Assembly: GCF_019599505.1 (NCBI RefSeq)
Contig: NZ_RKLT01000002.1
Span: 62,001-126,000, forward strand
Source: Haloarcula nitratireducens
GTDB lineage: Archaea > Halobacteriota > Halobacteria > Halobacteriales > Haloarculaceae
DNA: 64,000 nucleotides
Direction: 5' to 3'
The notes below the pieces were generated by a model. It saw nothing but the letters and a program-made list of their open reading frames with translations, did not search any database and had not been told where the DNA came from. Positions 56,235-64,000 of the stretch are shown piece by piece; positions within the stretch are counted from its first letter, which is position 1, and every line of letters begins with the position of its first letter. The translations under genes were made by a program, and so were the position numbers.

Positions 56235-56903
56235 TCAGGCGATACGGACGCTGACCGCGACGCCCTCACCGAGCGGGAGCAGTCCGGTCTCGAAGTCCGG
56301 ATCGTCCCGGACCCGTTCGAGATACGCCGCGATGCCGCGACTCATCTCGTTCGCGTCCACGTCTTCGCCGTCGAGCAGCGCTCGCACGTCGTCGAACTCC
56401 AGCGACCCGGCCTCGACGGCGTTGTCCGCGGCGACGACGCCGCCGACGGGCACCTTCTCGCGGACCGCCTCGAACGCCTCGGCGTAGCGGTCCTTCTCGT
56501 TGTCGACGAGAACCACGTCGAAGGGGCCGTCGTACCCGTCGACGATCTCGATCGCGTCGCCGCGTTCGAACGCCGCCCGGTCGGCGTAGCCGCCCCGCGA
56601 GAGGAACTCGCGGGCCTCGTCGAGTTCGTCGGCGTCGATCTCCGTCAGCACGATCTCGCCGTCCTCGGGGAGCGCGGGAGCCATCCAGTACGCCGAGTAG
56701 CCGAAGCCGGAGCCGAACTCGAAGACGCGCTCGGCGTCGGTCAGGCGCGCGAGCAGCCGGAGCCACCCGCCGACGGCGGGTCCCACGGTCGGAAATCCCT
56801 CGCGGTCGGCCTTCGCGTCCATCTCGCCGATGACCTCGTCGGGGTCGGGCGCGAGCGACCGAGCGAACTGTTCGGTGACGTCGGGAAGCGGGTCCTCGCT
56901 CAT
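56235..56903 (-). CDS. SAM-dependent O-methyltransferase
   Basis: Class I methyltransferase of 222 residues in the caffeoyl-CoA/catechol type: GGWLRLLARLTDAERVFEFG, SGFGYSAYWMAPALPEDGEI (SAM loop and adenine pocket), ERGDAIEIVDGYDGPFDVVL (acidic adenine-binding residue), VDNEKDRYAEAFEAVREKVP. The substrate is unknown. No neighbouring biosynthetic gene indicates one. The start MSEDPLPDVTEQFARSLAP is typical. Confidence 0.93.
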   Translation of the reverse strand: MSEDPLPDVTEQFARSLAPDPDEVIGEMDAKADREGFPTVGPAVGGWLRLLARLTDAERVFEFGSGFGYSAYWMAPALPEDGEIVLTEIDADELDEAREFLSRGGYADRAAFERGDAIEIVDGYDGPFDVVLVDNEKDRYAEAFEAVREKVPVGGVVAADNAVEAGSLEFDDVRALLDGEDVDANEMSRGIAAYLERVRDDPDFETGLLPLGEGVAVSVRIA

Positions 56904-56947
56904 GTGTCGAGCGGTCGAGGGGCGCGGACAAAAAGCACCCGCGTCGG

Positions 56948-57898
56948 TCAGCGGTTCCGGCTGACCGGGAACTTCACCCTATCGGGGTGCTCGTTGAACG
57001 CGGCGAGGACGCGCCGGTACAGCTCGTTTCGCACCCGTTGTCCCCGTCGCGGGTGGACGAGATAGCGCAGGCGGAAGGCGACCCACGACTCCTCCTGGAC
57101 GACGTTGACCGTCGGCCGGTCCTGCACTTCCAGCTCCACGGGCGTCTCCGCGAGCCGCTCGCGGTAGCGCTCGATGCGGGCGGCCATCTCGTCGCCGAGG
57201 TAGTCGTCGGCGACGGTCCGCATCGTCTCCGTGGCGAACTCGAAGTCCGTCTCGTAGGCCACCTGCACCGTCAGTTCGTTCCAGACGTAGGGGAACTCCT
57301 CGCGGGTGTAGTTCTTGACGTGCGAGGAGAGGACGACGCTGTTGGGAAGCGTGATGCTGCGGCCGGAAGGCTGGTTCGAGGAGACGAGGCCGCCGTTTAT
57401 CTCCCACAGCGTCGTCACGAGGAAGGACACTTCCACGACGTCGCCCTTCGAGTCCTCGATGGCGACGCGGTCGCCCACCTGATACGGCCGCTTGACCATG
57501 ATGTAGAGCCACCCGATGAGCGAGAACAGCGGCTGCTGGAGCGCGAACGTGACCGCGAACCCGACGACGCCGAGCGAGAACAGGAGGCCGACCCACTGTT
57601 CGGTGAGGACGCCGAGAGCGGCGACGGTCCCGGCCGCACCGAAGCCGAGGCGAAAGAGGTTCCTCGCGTCGTGGCGGCGGCGCTTGTCCGCCGTCCGCTG
57701 GTCGTAGACCCCGAGGGCGATGCGGTAACAGCCGTAGGTGGCGAAGGAGACCGCGAGCAGGGAGAGGACCTTCACGAGGAGGAACGATACGGCGACTCCC
57801 TGCACCGAACCGTCGATACCCACCCGCCGGACGAGCGCGACCCCACCGGCACAGACGAACGCGGACACGAGCGACAGATACCCGACTGGACGGCTCAC
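56948..57898 (-). CDS. Small-conductance mechanosensitive channel MscS
   Basis: The 316-residue protein has about three N-terminal membrane helices, the MscS pore region (SLGVVGFAVTFALQQPLFSL, IGWLYIMVKRPYQVGDRVAI), and the cytoplasmic beta domain (DSKGDVVEVSFLVTTLWEIN, NSVVLSSHVKNYTREEFPYV). It starts at GTG 57898. MscS opens under membrane tension to release solutes on osmotic downshift. Divergent with ptsH (80 bp). Confidence 0.94.
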   Translation of the reverse strand: MSRPVGYLSLVSAFVCAGGVALVRRVGIDGSVQGVAVSFLLVKVLSLLAVSFATYGCYRIALGVYDQRTADKRRRHDARNLFRLGFGAAGTVAALGVLTEQWVGLLFSLGVVGFAVTFALQQPLFSLIGWLYIMVKRPYQVGDRVAIEDSKGDVVEVSFLVTTLWEINGGLVSSNQPSGRSITLPNSVVLSSHVKNYTREEFPYVWNELTVQVAYETDFEFATETMRTVADDYLGDEMAARIERYRERLAETPVELEVQDRPTVNVVQEESWVAFRLRYLVHPRRGQRVRNELYRRVLAAFNEHPDRVKFPVSRNR

Positions 57899-57977
57899 AC
57901 CGTGGCCGATGCGAGGCGACCACTAAACCATTGTGAGATTGCAACACGATGATAGTTATCCCGCCCCATGATTGAGC

Positions 57978-58304
57978 ATGGATCGAACTGTCGAGATCGT
58001 CCCGAAGGCCGGACTCCACGCTCGCCCCGCCTCGAAGCTCGTACGGACCGCCAACGCGTACGACGCGACGGTGCGTATCGGCCACGCCGGTGCCGACGAC
58101 GAAGAGTTGGTGGCCGCCAACAGCATGCTCGCGGTCACCGGGCTGAACGCGCAACAGGGCGACGAGGTGGTGCTCGTCGCGGAAGGCGACGACGCGGAAG
58201 CGGCGCTCGACGCTCTCGAAGCGGTGCTGACGACGCCCGTCGAGGACGAGGAGAGCGCGGCAGACGAAGCGGCGGACGCGGAGGATACGGGGGACGATCC
58301 GTGA
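57978..58304 (+). CDS. ptsH: HPr phosphocarrier protein
   Basis: HPr carries phosphate from enzyme I to EIIA-like acceptors. The 108-residue protein has the active histidine H14 in PKAGLHARPASKLV, the conserved serine-loop region ANSMLAVTGLNAQQGDEVVL, and an acidic C-terminal tail after residue 88 that exceeds the standard 85-90-residue HPr. I chose ATG 57978 (MDRTVEIVPK). The stop overlaps the ptsI GTG start (GTGA), coupling the two genes. Confidence 0.95.
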   Translation: MDRTVEIVPKAGLHARPASKLVRTANAYDATVRIGHAGADDEELVAANSMLAVTGLNAQQGDEVVLVAEGDDAEAALDALEAVLTTPVEDEESAADEAADAEDTGDDP

Positions 58305-60019
58305 CGACGCTCACCGGCGTCGGGAGCACGCCGCTCGCCGGGGTCGGCACCGCGCGCTGGTTCCGCCCCGACGCGCTCGAACTCCCGGACCGGCCGAATC
58401 CCGAGACGGTCGACGCGGCCGACCAGCGCGACCGGTTCGAGGAGGCACACGACGCGGCCCGCGAGGCCATCCGAGCGGCCCGCGACCGGGCCGCCGAGCG
58501 CGTCGGCGAGGACGAGGCCGCCGTCTTCGACGCCCACGAGCAGTTCCTCGACGACCCGCAGCTGGTCGGCGACGTCGAAGGCGCTATCGACGACGGGACG
58601 CCGGCCGAACACGCCGTCGCCGACGCCTACGGCGACGCCGTCTCGCAGTTCGAGGGGATGGAGGGCCGGATGGCCGAACGCGCGGACGACCTGCGCGACG
58701 TGCGCGACCGCCTCCTGCGCGAACTGCTGGACGTCGAGACGGCCGACCTCGGCTCGCTCCCCGACGGGACGGTTCTGCTGGCCGAACGGCTGACGCCCAG
58801 CGACACCGCCGAACTCGATCCCGAGGCCGTCGCGGGCATCGCCACCGTCACCGGCGGTCGAACGTCACACGCGGCCATCATCGCCCGCTCGCTGGCGATC
58901 CCGGCGGTCGTCGGCGTCGGCGAGGCGCTGCTGGACGTCGCCGAGGGCGCGACGGTCCTCGTGGACGGCGAGGCGGGCGAGGTCGTCCTCGACCCGGACG
59001 ACGAGCGCCGGGAAGCGGTCTCGGGACTCGACGCGCCGGTCGTGACCGACCGCGTCTCGACGGCCGACGGCCGCGAGATCGAGGTCGCGGCCAACGTCGG
59101 CCGGCCCGCCGAACTCGACCCCGCTGTCGCCCGCGGCGCGGACGGCGTCGGCCTCTTCCGAACCGAGTTCCTCTTCCTCGACCGGGCCGCGCCGCCCGAC
59201 GAGGACGAGCAGTTCGAGGCGATCACGGCGGCGCTCGACGCCTTCCCCGACGAGCGCGTCGTCGTCCGAACGCTGGACGTGGGCGGCGACAAGCAGGTGC
59301 CCTACCTCGACCTACCGAGCGAGCCGAACCCCTTCCTCGGTCGCCGCGGCGTCCGCCTCTCGCTGTCGGCCCACGCCGACCTCTTCGAGACGCAGTTGCG
59401 GGCGCTGCTCCGCGCGGCGGCGACCGACGGCGGCGATGCCCTCGCCGTGATGGTCCCGATGGTCGCCCGCGTCGAAGAGGTCGAGGACGTGCTGGAACGG
59501 GTCGAGAGCGTCGCCGCCGACCTCGAACGCGAGGGCGTCGCCCACGCGACACCCGACCTCGAACGCGAGGGCGTCGCCCACGCGACACCCGACCTCGGCG
59601 CGATGGTCGAGACGCCCGCCGCCACCGAGATGGCCGAGGCGCTGGCCGGCAGATTGGACTTCCTCTCCATCGGGACTAACGACCTCACGCAGTACGTGAT
59701 GGCCGCCGACCGCGAGAACGACGGCGTCTCGGACCTCCACGATCCGCTTCATCCCCCGGTCCTCCGAGCTATCGACCGAACGGTGCGGGCCGGCCACGAC
59801 GGCGGCGCGTGGGTCGGGATGTGCGGCGAGATGGCGGGCGACCCCGACCTGACGCCGCTGTTAGTCGGGCTGGGGCTGGACGAACTGTCGATGAGCGCGG
59901 TGACCGTCCCGGCGGTCAAACAGCGGGTGCGAGACGTCGATACCGAGACGGCGCGCGAACTCGCCGAGGCGGTGCTGGCGTGCGAGACGCGGGCCGACGT
60001 GGCCGCGCTCCTGGAGTGA
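58301..60019 (+). CDS. ptsI: PTS enzyme I (phosphoenolpyruvate-protein phosphotransferase)
   Basis: Enzyme I takes phosphate from PEP and passes it to HPr. The 572-residue protein has the HPr-binding N-terminal helices, the phosphohistidine H190 in TGGRTSHAAIIAR, a PEP-binding core with FRTEFLFLDR and GGDKQVPYLDL, and the C-terminal catalytic cysteine in VGMCGEMAGD. The GTG start at 58301 is forced by the 4-bp overlap with ptsH. At residues 407-430 a 12-residue stretch (DLEREGVAHATP) is repeated exactly; the DNA repeats too (36 bp, 59519-59554 and 59555-59590). Confidence 0.95.
   Translation: MTTLTGVGSTPLAGVGTARWFRPDALELPDRPNPETVDAADQRDRFEEAHDAAREAIRAARDRAAERVGEDEAAVFDAHEQFLDDPQLVGDVEGAIDDGTPAEHAVADAYGDAVSQFEGMEGRMAERADDLRDVRDRLLRELLDVETADLGSLPDGTVLLAERLTPSDTAELDPEAVAGIATVTGGRTSHAAIIARSLAIPAVVGVGEALLDVAEGATVLVDGEAGEVVLDPDDERREAVSGLDAPVVTDRVSTADGREIEVAANVGRPAELDPAVARGADGVGLFRTEFLFLDRAAPPDEDEQFEAITAALDAFPDERVVVRTLDVGGDKQVPYLDLPSEPNPFLGRRGVRLSLSAHADLFETQLRALLRAAATDGGDALAVMVPMVARVEEVEDVLERVESVAADLEREGVAHATPDLEREGVAHATPDLGAMVETPAATEMAEALAGRLDFLSIGTNDLTQYVMAADRENDGVSDLHDPLHPPVLRAIDRTVRAGHDGGAWVGMCGEMAGDPDLTPLLVGLGLDELSMSAVTVPAVKQRVRDVDTETARELAEAVLACETRADVAALLE
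59519..59590 (+). repeat. Exact 36-bp tandem duplication inside ptsI
   Basis: 59519-59554 and 59555-59590 are identical, keep the frame, and repeat DLEREGVAHATP in the loop before LGAMVETPAA. The lack of any difference between copies indicates a recent event or an assembly artefact. Confidence 0.9.
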
Positions 60020-60130
60020 CGAAGCCGACGGTAGGTCTGTGAGAGGACACTCTCGGTCGCCGCGTCGGACGCGTGCGCTTCGCGCGAACGCGGCGAAAGG
60101 ATTTCCGACCGAGCGCCCTACTCGCCATCG

Positions 60131-60895
60131 ATGGACGAGACGAGCGCGGCCGAAACGGACCCCGGGATCTACACGCTCCCGCGAACCGACGTATCGCAGG
60201 ACCAGGGGAGCTTCCGGACCCACTTCAATTTCCCCGGGCGCGCGCTGCCGGGCCACGGCGACCACGGCTACGGCCCGCTCGCGACCGTCGTCGAGTCGTT
60301 CATGGACCCCGGGACGCTCATCCGGATGCACGAACACCGCGACGAGGAGATAATCTCGTGGGTCCCCGACGGCGTGATGCGACACGACGACCGGCGGGAC
60401 AACGTCCTCGTGACGGACGCCGACCACTTACTGGTGATGAACGCCGGCGAAGGGTTCTGGCACGCCGAGGAGACCCGCCGGGACGACCCGCCCCTGCGGA
60501 TGCTCCAGATATTCGTCCGGCCGCACAGTCTCGACCTCGAACCGGGCATCCAGCACGAGCGGATTCCCGACCCGACGCCGAACGAGTGGCGACACCTCTT
60601 CGGACCCGAAGGCGGGGACGCGCCGTTGTACGTCCGGAACGAGGCCGAGTGCTACGACTGCCGTCTCTCCGCCGGCGCGACGGCCGCGCTGCCCGGCCGA
60701 CCCGAGTGGGACACCTACCTCTACGTGTTCGAGGGGAGCGTCGAACTCGGTGACGCCGAACTCGGTCACACCGAGAGCGCGCTGGTGACCGGCGACGGCG
60801 CGGTCCCGGTGACCGCCACCGAGGACGCGACGCTCGTGGCGTTCGCCGTCGACCCCGACGCGCCGATCACCCGACGCGGAACTATCGGTCGATAG
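60131..60895 (+). CDS. Pirin-family cupin protein
   Basis: Bicupin of 254 residues. The N-terminal cupin has the pirin metal motif with IRMHEHRDEEIISWVPDG (histidines at about 59 and 61) and LLVMNAGEGFWHAEETRRDD (histidine and glutamate near 103-105). The C-terminal cupin has YVRNEAECYDCRLSAGATAA and the closing DPDAPITRRG. Pirins include quercetin dioxygenases and transcription cofactors. Its position between enzyme I and the DHA kinase genes may reflect redox sensing in glycerol metabolism. Confidence 0.92.
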   Translation: MDETSAAETDPGIYTLPRTDVSQDQGSFRTHFNFPGRALPGHGDHGYGPLATVVESFMDPGTLIRMHEHRDEEIISWVPDGVMRHDDRRDNVLVTDADHLLVMNAGEGFWHAEETRRDDPPLRMLQIFVRPHSLDLEPGIQHERIPDPTPNEWRHLFGPEGGDAPLYVRNEAECYDCRLSAGATAALPGRPEWDTYLYVFEGSVELGDAELGHTESALVTGDGAVPVTATEDATLVAFAVDPDAPITRRGTIGR

Positions 60896-60921
60896 CTCTC
60901 GCGCCCGGCCGCCGTATCGGC

Positions 60922-61302
60922 TCAGAGCTTGTCGACGTCGCGGGCGGCCTCGGCCTGCTCGCGGACCGAATCGACCGTCGCCTTCGGACTCGTCGCGGCG
61001 ACGGCGGCGTTGACCGCGCCCTCGAGCACCGGCGCGTCCGCGATGACCGCGTCGGCGTCGCTCATCTCGATGGCGACGTCGGCGTTCATCACGGCGCTCC
61101 CGAGGTCCACGAGGACCACGACTCCATCGCCCTCCTCGACGGCGTCGAGCGCGTCCACGATGTCGTCCGGGACGGTGCCGATGCCGCCCTGCCCGTCGCC
61201 GCCGACGGGTTCGATGCGGGTGTCCCCGCCCATCTCCGTCGCGACCTCGGCGATGCCCTCGGCGGCCTTCCGACTGTGCGAGACGACGACGAGACCGACC
61301 AT
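60922..61302 (-). CDS. dhaM: PTS-dependent dihydroxyacetone kinase phosphotransfer subunit DhaM
   Basis: DhaM passes phosphate from HPr to the ADP held by DhaL. The 126-residue product is the EIIA-mannose-like domain with active H9 (GLVVVSHSRKAAEG), LVDLGSAVMNADVAIEM (about 73-89) and PVLEGAVNAAVAAT. It lacks the fused HPr and enzyme I domains of the E. coli form, so it must take phosphate from the HPr encoded 2.6 kb away. The dhaL stop and dhaM start share one base (TGATG). Confidence 0.95.
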   Translation of the reverse strand: MVGLVVVSHSRKAAEGIAEVATEMGGDTRIEPVGGDGQGGIGTVPDDIVDALDAVEEGDGVVVLVDLGSAVMNADVAIEMSDADAVIADAPVLEGAVNAAVAATSPKATVDSVREQAEAARDVDKL

Positions 61303-62009
61303 CAGTCCTCCGTGGCCTCCTCGCCGTCGGGAACCGTCGGCGACGCGGCGTCGACGGCCGGTTCCTCGGCGACCTCCAGCTCTTCCTGTGCGACCGATAG
61401 CAGTTCCTCCATGATGTAGAGCGTGCTCGTCGCGCCGGGATCCTGGTGGCCGACGGAGCGCCAGCCGAGATACGACGCCCGCCCCTTCGAGGCGCGGATG
61501 GGGACCGTGAAGTCGACGCCGCGTTCGGCCGCGGCCACGGCCTTCGCCAGCGCCTCGACCGGCGGGAGGTCGTCCGTCTCGACGGACTTCTTGAACGTGT
61601 GGACCGCCGGTACCAGCGCGTCGACCATCGTCTTATCGCCCACTTTGGCGTCGCCGCGGTCCTGCACTTTCTCCAAGTAGGTCTCGGCGAAGGCGACCGC
61701 GCTCTCGGCGGTGACGCCGCCTTCGAGTTCGGCGCTGGCGAAGACGAGCGAGCCGCCGTAGAGCGGCCCCGACGCGCCGCCGACCTCCGACATGAGCGTC
61801 TTCCCCGTGGTCTTGACGACCGTCGCCGGGTCCGGATCGTCGAGTTCGGCGACCTCCTCGGCGGCGGCGCTCCAGCCGCGGGCCATGTTTCCCCCGTGGT
61901 CGGCGTCGCCGATGGCCGAGTCGAGTTCGGTGAGGTGGCTCCGCTCGGCTTCGAGGCGCTCGGCGACCGCCCGGACGGCCGCGACGACCGCCCGTCCCTC
62001 GTCGCTCAT
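61302..62009 (-). CDS. dhaL: Dihydroxyacetone kinase ADP-binding subunit DhaL
   Basis: DhaL binds ADP as a fixed cofactor that is rephosphorylated by DhaM. The 235-residue helical barrel has the Mg/ADP aspartates in LDSAIGDADHGGNMARGW (about 29-46), KTLMSEVGGASGPLYGGSLV, GDAKVGDKTMVDALVPAV and SKGRASYLGWRSVGHQDPGA. A C-terminal acidic tail of about 25 residues extends beyond the bacterial form. ATG 62009 overlaps the dhaK stop (ATGA). Confidence 0.95.
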   Translation of the reverse strand: MSDEGRAVVAAVRAVAERLEAERSHLTELDSAIGDADHGGNMARGWSAAAEEVAELDDPDPATVVKTTGKTLMSEVGGASGPLYGGSLVFASAELEGGVTAESAVAFAETYLEKVQDRGDAKVGDKTMVDALVPAVHTFKKSVETDDLPPVEALAKAVAAAERGVDFTVPIRASKGRASYLGWRSVGHQDPGATSTLYIMEELLSVAQEELEVAEEPAVDAASPTVPDGEEATED

Positions 62010-63004
62010 TTGACGGTCAGCGCCGGGGTGTCGGCCGGCGCGCCGAGTAGCTCCTTCAGTTCGTCGTCGACGGCACAGACGGTGATCGAACAGCCCGCCA
62101 TGTCGAGCGACGTCATGTAGTCGCCGACCCACGCGTCCCACGTCTCTACGTCGTGGTCGGAGAGCAGTTCCTGTAGCTTCCGGTTGACGACGAACAGCTC
62201 CATCTGTGGCGTCCCGCCCATCCCGTTGACGATAGTGACGACCTCCTGCCCCGAATCGAGGTCTAAGTCTTCGAGGACCGACTCGGTCAGTTCCTCGGTG
62301 ATGGCGTCGGCGTCCATCATGTCGGTGCGCTCGACGCCCGGTTCGCCGTGGATGCCGATTCCCAGCTCGATCTCGTCCTCGCCCAGGTCGAAGGTGGGTT
62401 CGCCCTTCTCCGGAGTCACGCAGGACGTGAGCGCCATCCCCATCGTCCCGACGTTGTCGACCACCTTCTGGGCGACCCGCTGAACCTCCTCTAAGTCCGC
62501 GCCCTCGGCGGCCTTCGCGCCCGCCGCCTTGTGGACGAGGATGGTGCCGCAGACGCCCCGCCGCCCCGAAGTGTACAGCGAGTCCTCGACGGCCACGTCG
62601 TCGTCGACGACGACTTGGGCCACGTCACCGCCCTCCATCTCGACCATCTCGCCGGCCGTCTCGAAGTTCATCACGTCGCCCTCGTAGTTCTTGATGACCA
62701 TCAGGACCCCCTCGCCGCTGTCGGCCGCGTCGACCAGTTCCTCCAGTTCGTCGGCCGTCGGCGAGGTGAACACCTCGCCCGCCGCCGCGCCGTCGAGCAT
62801 CCCGTCGCCGACGTAGCCCGCGTGTGTCGGTTCGTGGCCGCTCCCGCCGCCGCTGACGATGCCGACTTTCCCGTCCACCGGCGCGTCCGAGCGGACCAGT
62901 ACCTTCGTGTCCGGGAGCCGACGGAACCGGTCGGGGTGGGCCGCGACCATCCCGTCGAGCATCTCGTCGACCACGTCGTCCGGGTCGTTGATGAGTTTCT
63001 TCAT
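62006..63004 (-). CDS. dhaK: Dihydroxyacetone kinase substrate-binding subunit DhaK
   Basis: DhaK binds dihydroxyacetone covalently through a histidine (H219 in ELGIGIHGEPGVERT) and presents it to DhaL. The 332-residue product starts MKKLINDPDDVVDEMLDGMV and has GIVSGGGSGHEPTHAGYVG (about 48-66), VLMVIKNYEGDVMNFETAGE and TIVNGMGGTPQMELFVVNR. It is the first gene of the minus-strand dhaK-dhaL-dhaM operon. Haloarchaea meet DHA released by Salinibacter and formed from algal glycerol. Confidence 0.97.
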   Translation of the reverse strand: MKKLINDPDDVVDEMLDGMVAAHPDRFRRLPDTKVLVRSDAPVDGKVGIVSGGGSGHEPTHAGYVGDGMLDGAAAGEVFTSPTADELEELVDAADSGEGVLMVIKNYEGDVMNFETAGEMVEMEGGDVAQVVVDDDVAVEDSLYTSGRRGVCGTILVHKAAGAKAAEGADLEEVQRVAQKVVDNVGTMGMALTSCVTPEKGEPTFDLGEDEIELGIGIHGEPGVERTDMMDADAITEELTESVLEDLDLDSGQEVVTIVNGMGGTPQMELFVVNRKLQELLSDHDVETWDAWVGDYMTSLDMAGCSITVCAVDDELKELLGAPADTPALTVK

Positions 63005-63081
63005 GTGTCGTGTTGACAGACGGTTCACTCCCTGATAAAATTGAGCGAGCGAGACGTCGAGGCCGGCGAAATAATCTCGGC

Positions 63082-63672
63082 CTACGCGTCCCAGTACGCC
63101 GGTTCGTTCCCGCCCTTCCACTTGATGGAACAGCCCCGCGAGGGCTTCTCGGTGGCGTTTATCTCTCCGCCGGAGAGCAGGGTCTCGACGTGGCCGGCCA
63201 TCTCCCGCTCGCTCGGGTCGTCGTCGGGGTTCGGTGCGTCGTCGAGTCGGCCGTGATACGCCAGCCGGAACGTGCCGTCGTCCCCGTCGAAGAGGAACGG
63301 GTCCGGCGTACAGCGCGCGCCGTAGGCCGCCGCGACGGTCTGGTCCGCGTCGCGGAGGTAGGCGTCGTAGGCGATCTCGCCGGACTCGACCAGTTCCTCC
63401 ATCCGCTCGAAGGAGTCGTCGGGGTACTCCGCCTCGTCGTTGGAGTTGATCCCAACGACGGCGAGGTCGTCGTACTCCGCGGCGAGGCGGTTCAGTTCGT
63501 CGATCTTGGCCTTCGCGTACGGACAGTGGTTACAGGTGAACACGACGAGCAGGGCGTCGTAGTCGGCGAAGGCGGACAGCGCGTACGTCTCGCCGTCGGC
63601 ACCCGGCAGTTCGAACGGCGGTGCGGCGTCCCCGCGCGTCAGTACGTCTGACTCCGAGTCCATCGAGACCAT
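63082..63672 (-). CDS. AhpC/TSA-type thioredoxin-fold protein
   Basis: The 196-residue product has the thioredoxin fold with a CxxC active site (VVFTCNHCPYAKAKID, C47/C50), a conserved EYDDLAVVGINSNDEAEYPD, RCTPDPFLFDGDDGTFRLAY with a cis-proline-like TPDPF, and a C-terminal CSIKWKGGNEPAYW tail. It resembles the widespread family of redoxins with an added SIKWK tail. An inner start at 63663 (MDSES) is possible. It lies 77 bp upstream of dhaK, same strand. Confidence 0.9.
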   Translation of the reverse strand: MVSMDSESDVLTRGDAAPPFELPGADGETYALSAFADYDALLVVFTCNHCPYAKAKIDELNRLAAEYDDLAVVGINSNDEAEYPDDSFERMEELVESGEIAYDAYLRDADQTVAAAYGARCTPDPFLFDGDDGTFRLAYHGRLDDAPNPDDDPSEREMAGHVETLLSGGEINATEKPSRGCSIKWKGGNEPAYWDA

Positions 63673-63717
63673 AGCGGTCGGCGGTACGTCGCGGGGTAGT
63701 AAAAGCGCACGGACGGG

Positions 63718-64000
63718 TCAATCGCCGGGCTGTGCGGTTCCGAGCGCTCGTCGACCGCCGACGGTCAGCACGACGAGCGTCAGCGCGACGGCGAGGACCC
63801 CGATACCCGCGACGGCCCAGAACGCCGCCGCGACGCCGGCCCGCGAGACGACGACGGCCAGTACCGGCGGCGCGACGGCGGCCCCGCCGGAGATCCCGAT
63901 GGTGAGGAAGCCGAAGTTCTTTCCCGCCGAATCGTCGGTCGAGAAGGCGTCGGCGAGCGCCGCGCGGGCGGGTCTGCTCCCGTCGACGGTGGCCGAGAGG
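63718..64000 (-). CDS. MFS transporter, C-terminal part (window edge)
   Basis: The last 93 residues of a membrane transporter read from the right edge down to TGA at 63720-63718. The visible part has DAFSTDDSAGKNFGFLTIGI, SGGAAVAPPVLAVVVSRAGV, FWAVAGIGVLAVALTLVVLT and a basic GGRRALG tail, the pattern of the last helices of major-facilitator proteins (the R-A-L-A-D loop with a late helix pair). The N-terminal part is beyond the window, so substrate is unknown. Confidence 0.78.
   Translation of the reverse strand, partial: LSATVDGSRPARAALADAFSTDDSAGKNFGFLTIGISGGAAVAPPVLAVVVSRAGVAAAFWAVAGIGVLAVALTLVVLTVGGRRALGTAQPGD

Overview
The window is chromosomal DNA of a halophilic archaeon (class Halobacteria). 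The support is high GC, strongly acidic predicted proteins, archaeal-type information genes (RpoL, uL11/uL1/uL10/P1, Trm5, diphthine synthase), TATA boxes about 25 nt upstream of nearly leaderless genes, an S-layer glycoprotein with a PGF-CTERM tail beside archaeosortase A, and many small haloarchaeal conserved proteins. I cannot assign a genus from the sequence alone.

Layout. 1-960: 3' end of a TnpB-only IS200/IS605-type element inserted in a membrane-protein gene that survives as a frameshifted fragment. 1.1-5.4 kb: purL, a small membrane protein, hisF and a zinc-ribbon/CAP-like protein. 5.4-6.3 kb: rpoL and a long inverted repeat. 6.3-12.8 kb: membrane proteins, cytochrome oxidase subunit III, a zinc alcohol dehydrogenase, small CxxC proteins and a DUF4382-type lipoprotein. 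12.9-15 kb: tRNA-Thr(CGT), trm5, dphB. 15-18.6 kb: artA and the S-layer glycoprotein gene with two promoter-like boxes. 18.7-22.8 kb: VOC protein, DRG GTPase and small proteins. 23-25.8 kb: L11, then the L1-L10-P1 operon with a leader hairpin. 25.9-27.55 kb: a second TnpB-only element, whose TnpB appears to lack the RuvC-II glutamate, abutting corA. 27.5-34.9 kb: corA, cysS, cbiX plus a DR2241-type Fe-S protein, a Trm112-like protein and lipoproteins. 35-42.6 kb: purA, a winged-helix protein, a large coiled-coil protein and a cytochrome oxidase subunit I cluster. 42.6-50.2 kb: methylmalonyl-CoA mutase, CBS/ParB-like and TrkA-N/DHH fusions, an Lrp regulator and the KorAB 2-oxoacid:ferredoxin oxidoreductase. 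50.4-57.9 kb: metallo-hydrolase, acyl-CoA dehydrogenase and ligase, CheC, methyltransferase, MscS. 58-63 kb: HPr, enzyme I and DhaM-DhaL-DhaK, a PTS-driven dihydroxyacetone kinase system with a pirin gene between. The window ends in a thioredoxin-like protein and a partial MFS transporter.

Most genes are ordinary core genes. The best leads are the TnpB with the altered RuvC-II motif, a nearly identical 53-bp dispersed repeat pair, the 112-bp-arm inverted repeat, the S-layer/archaeosortase pair with duplicated promoter boxes, the PTS-DHA kinase module with an exact 36-bp tandem duplication inside ptsI, and a large protein ending in what may be a degenerate nuclease-like domain.
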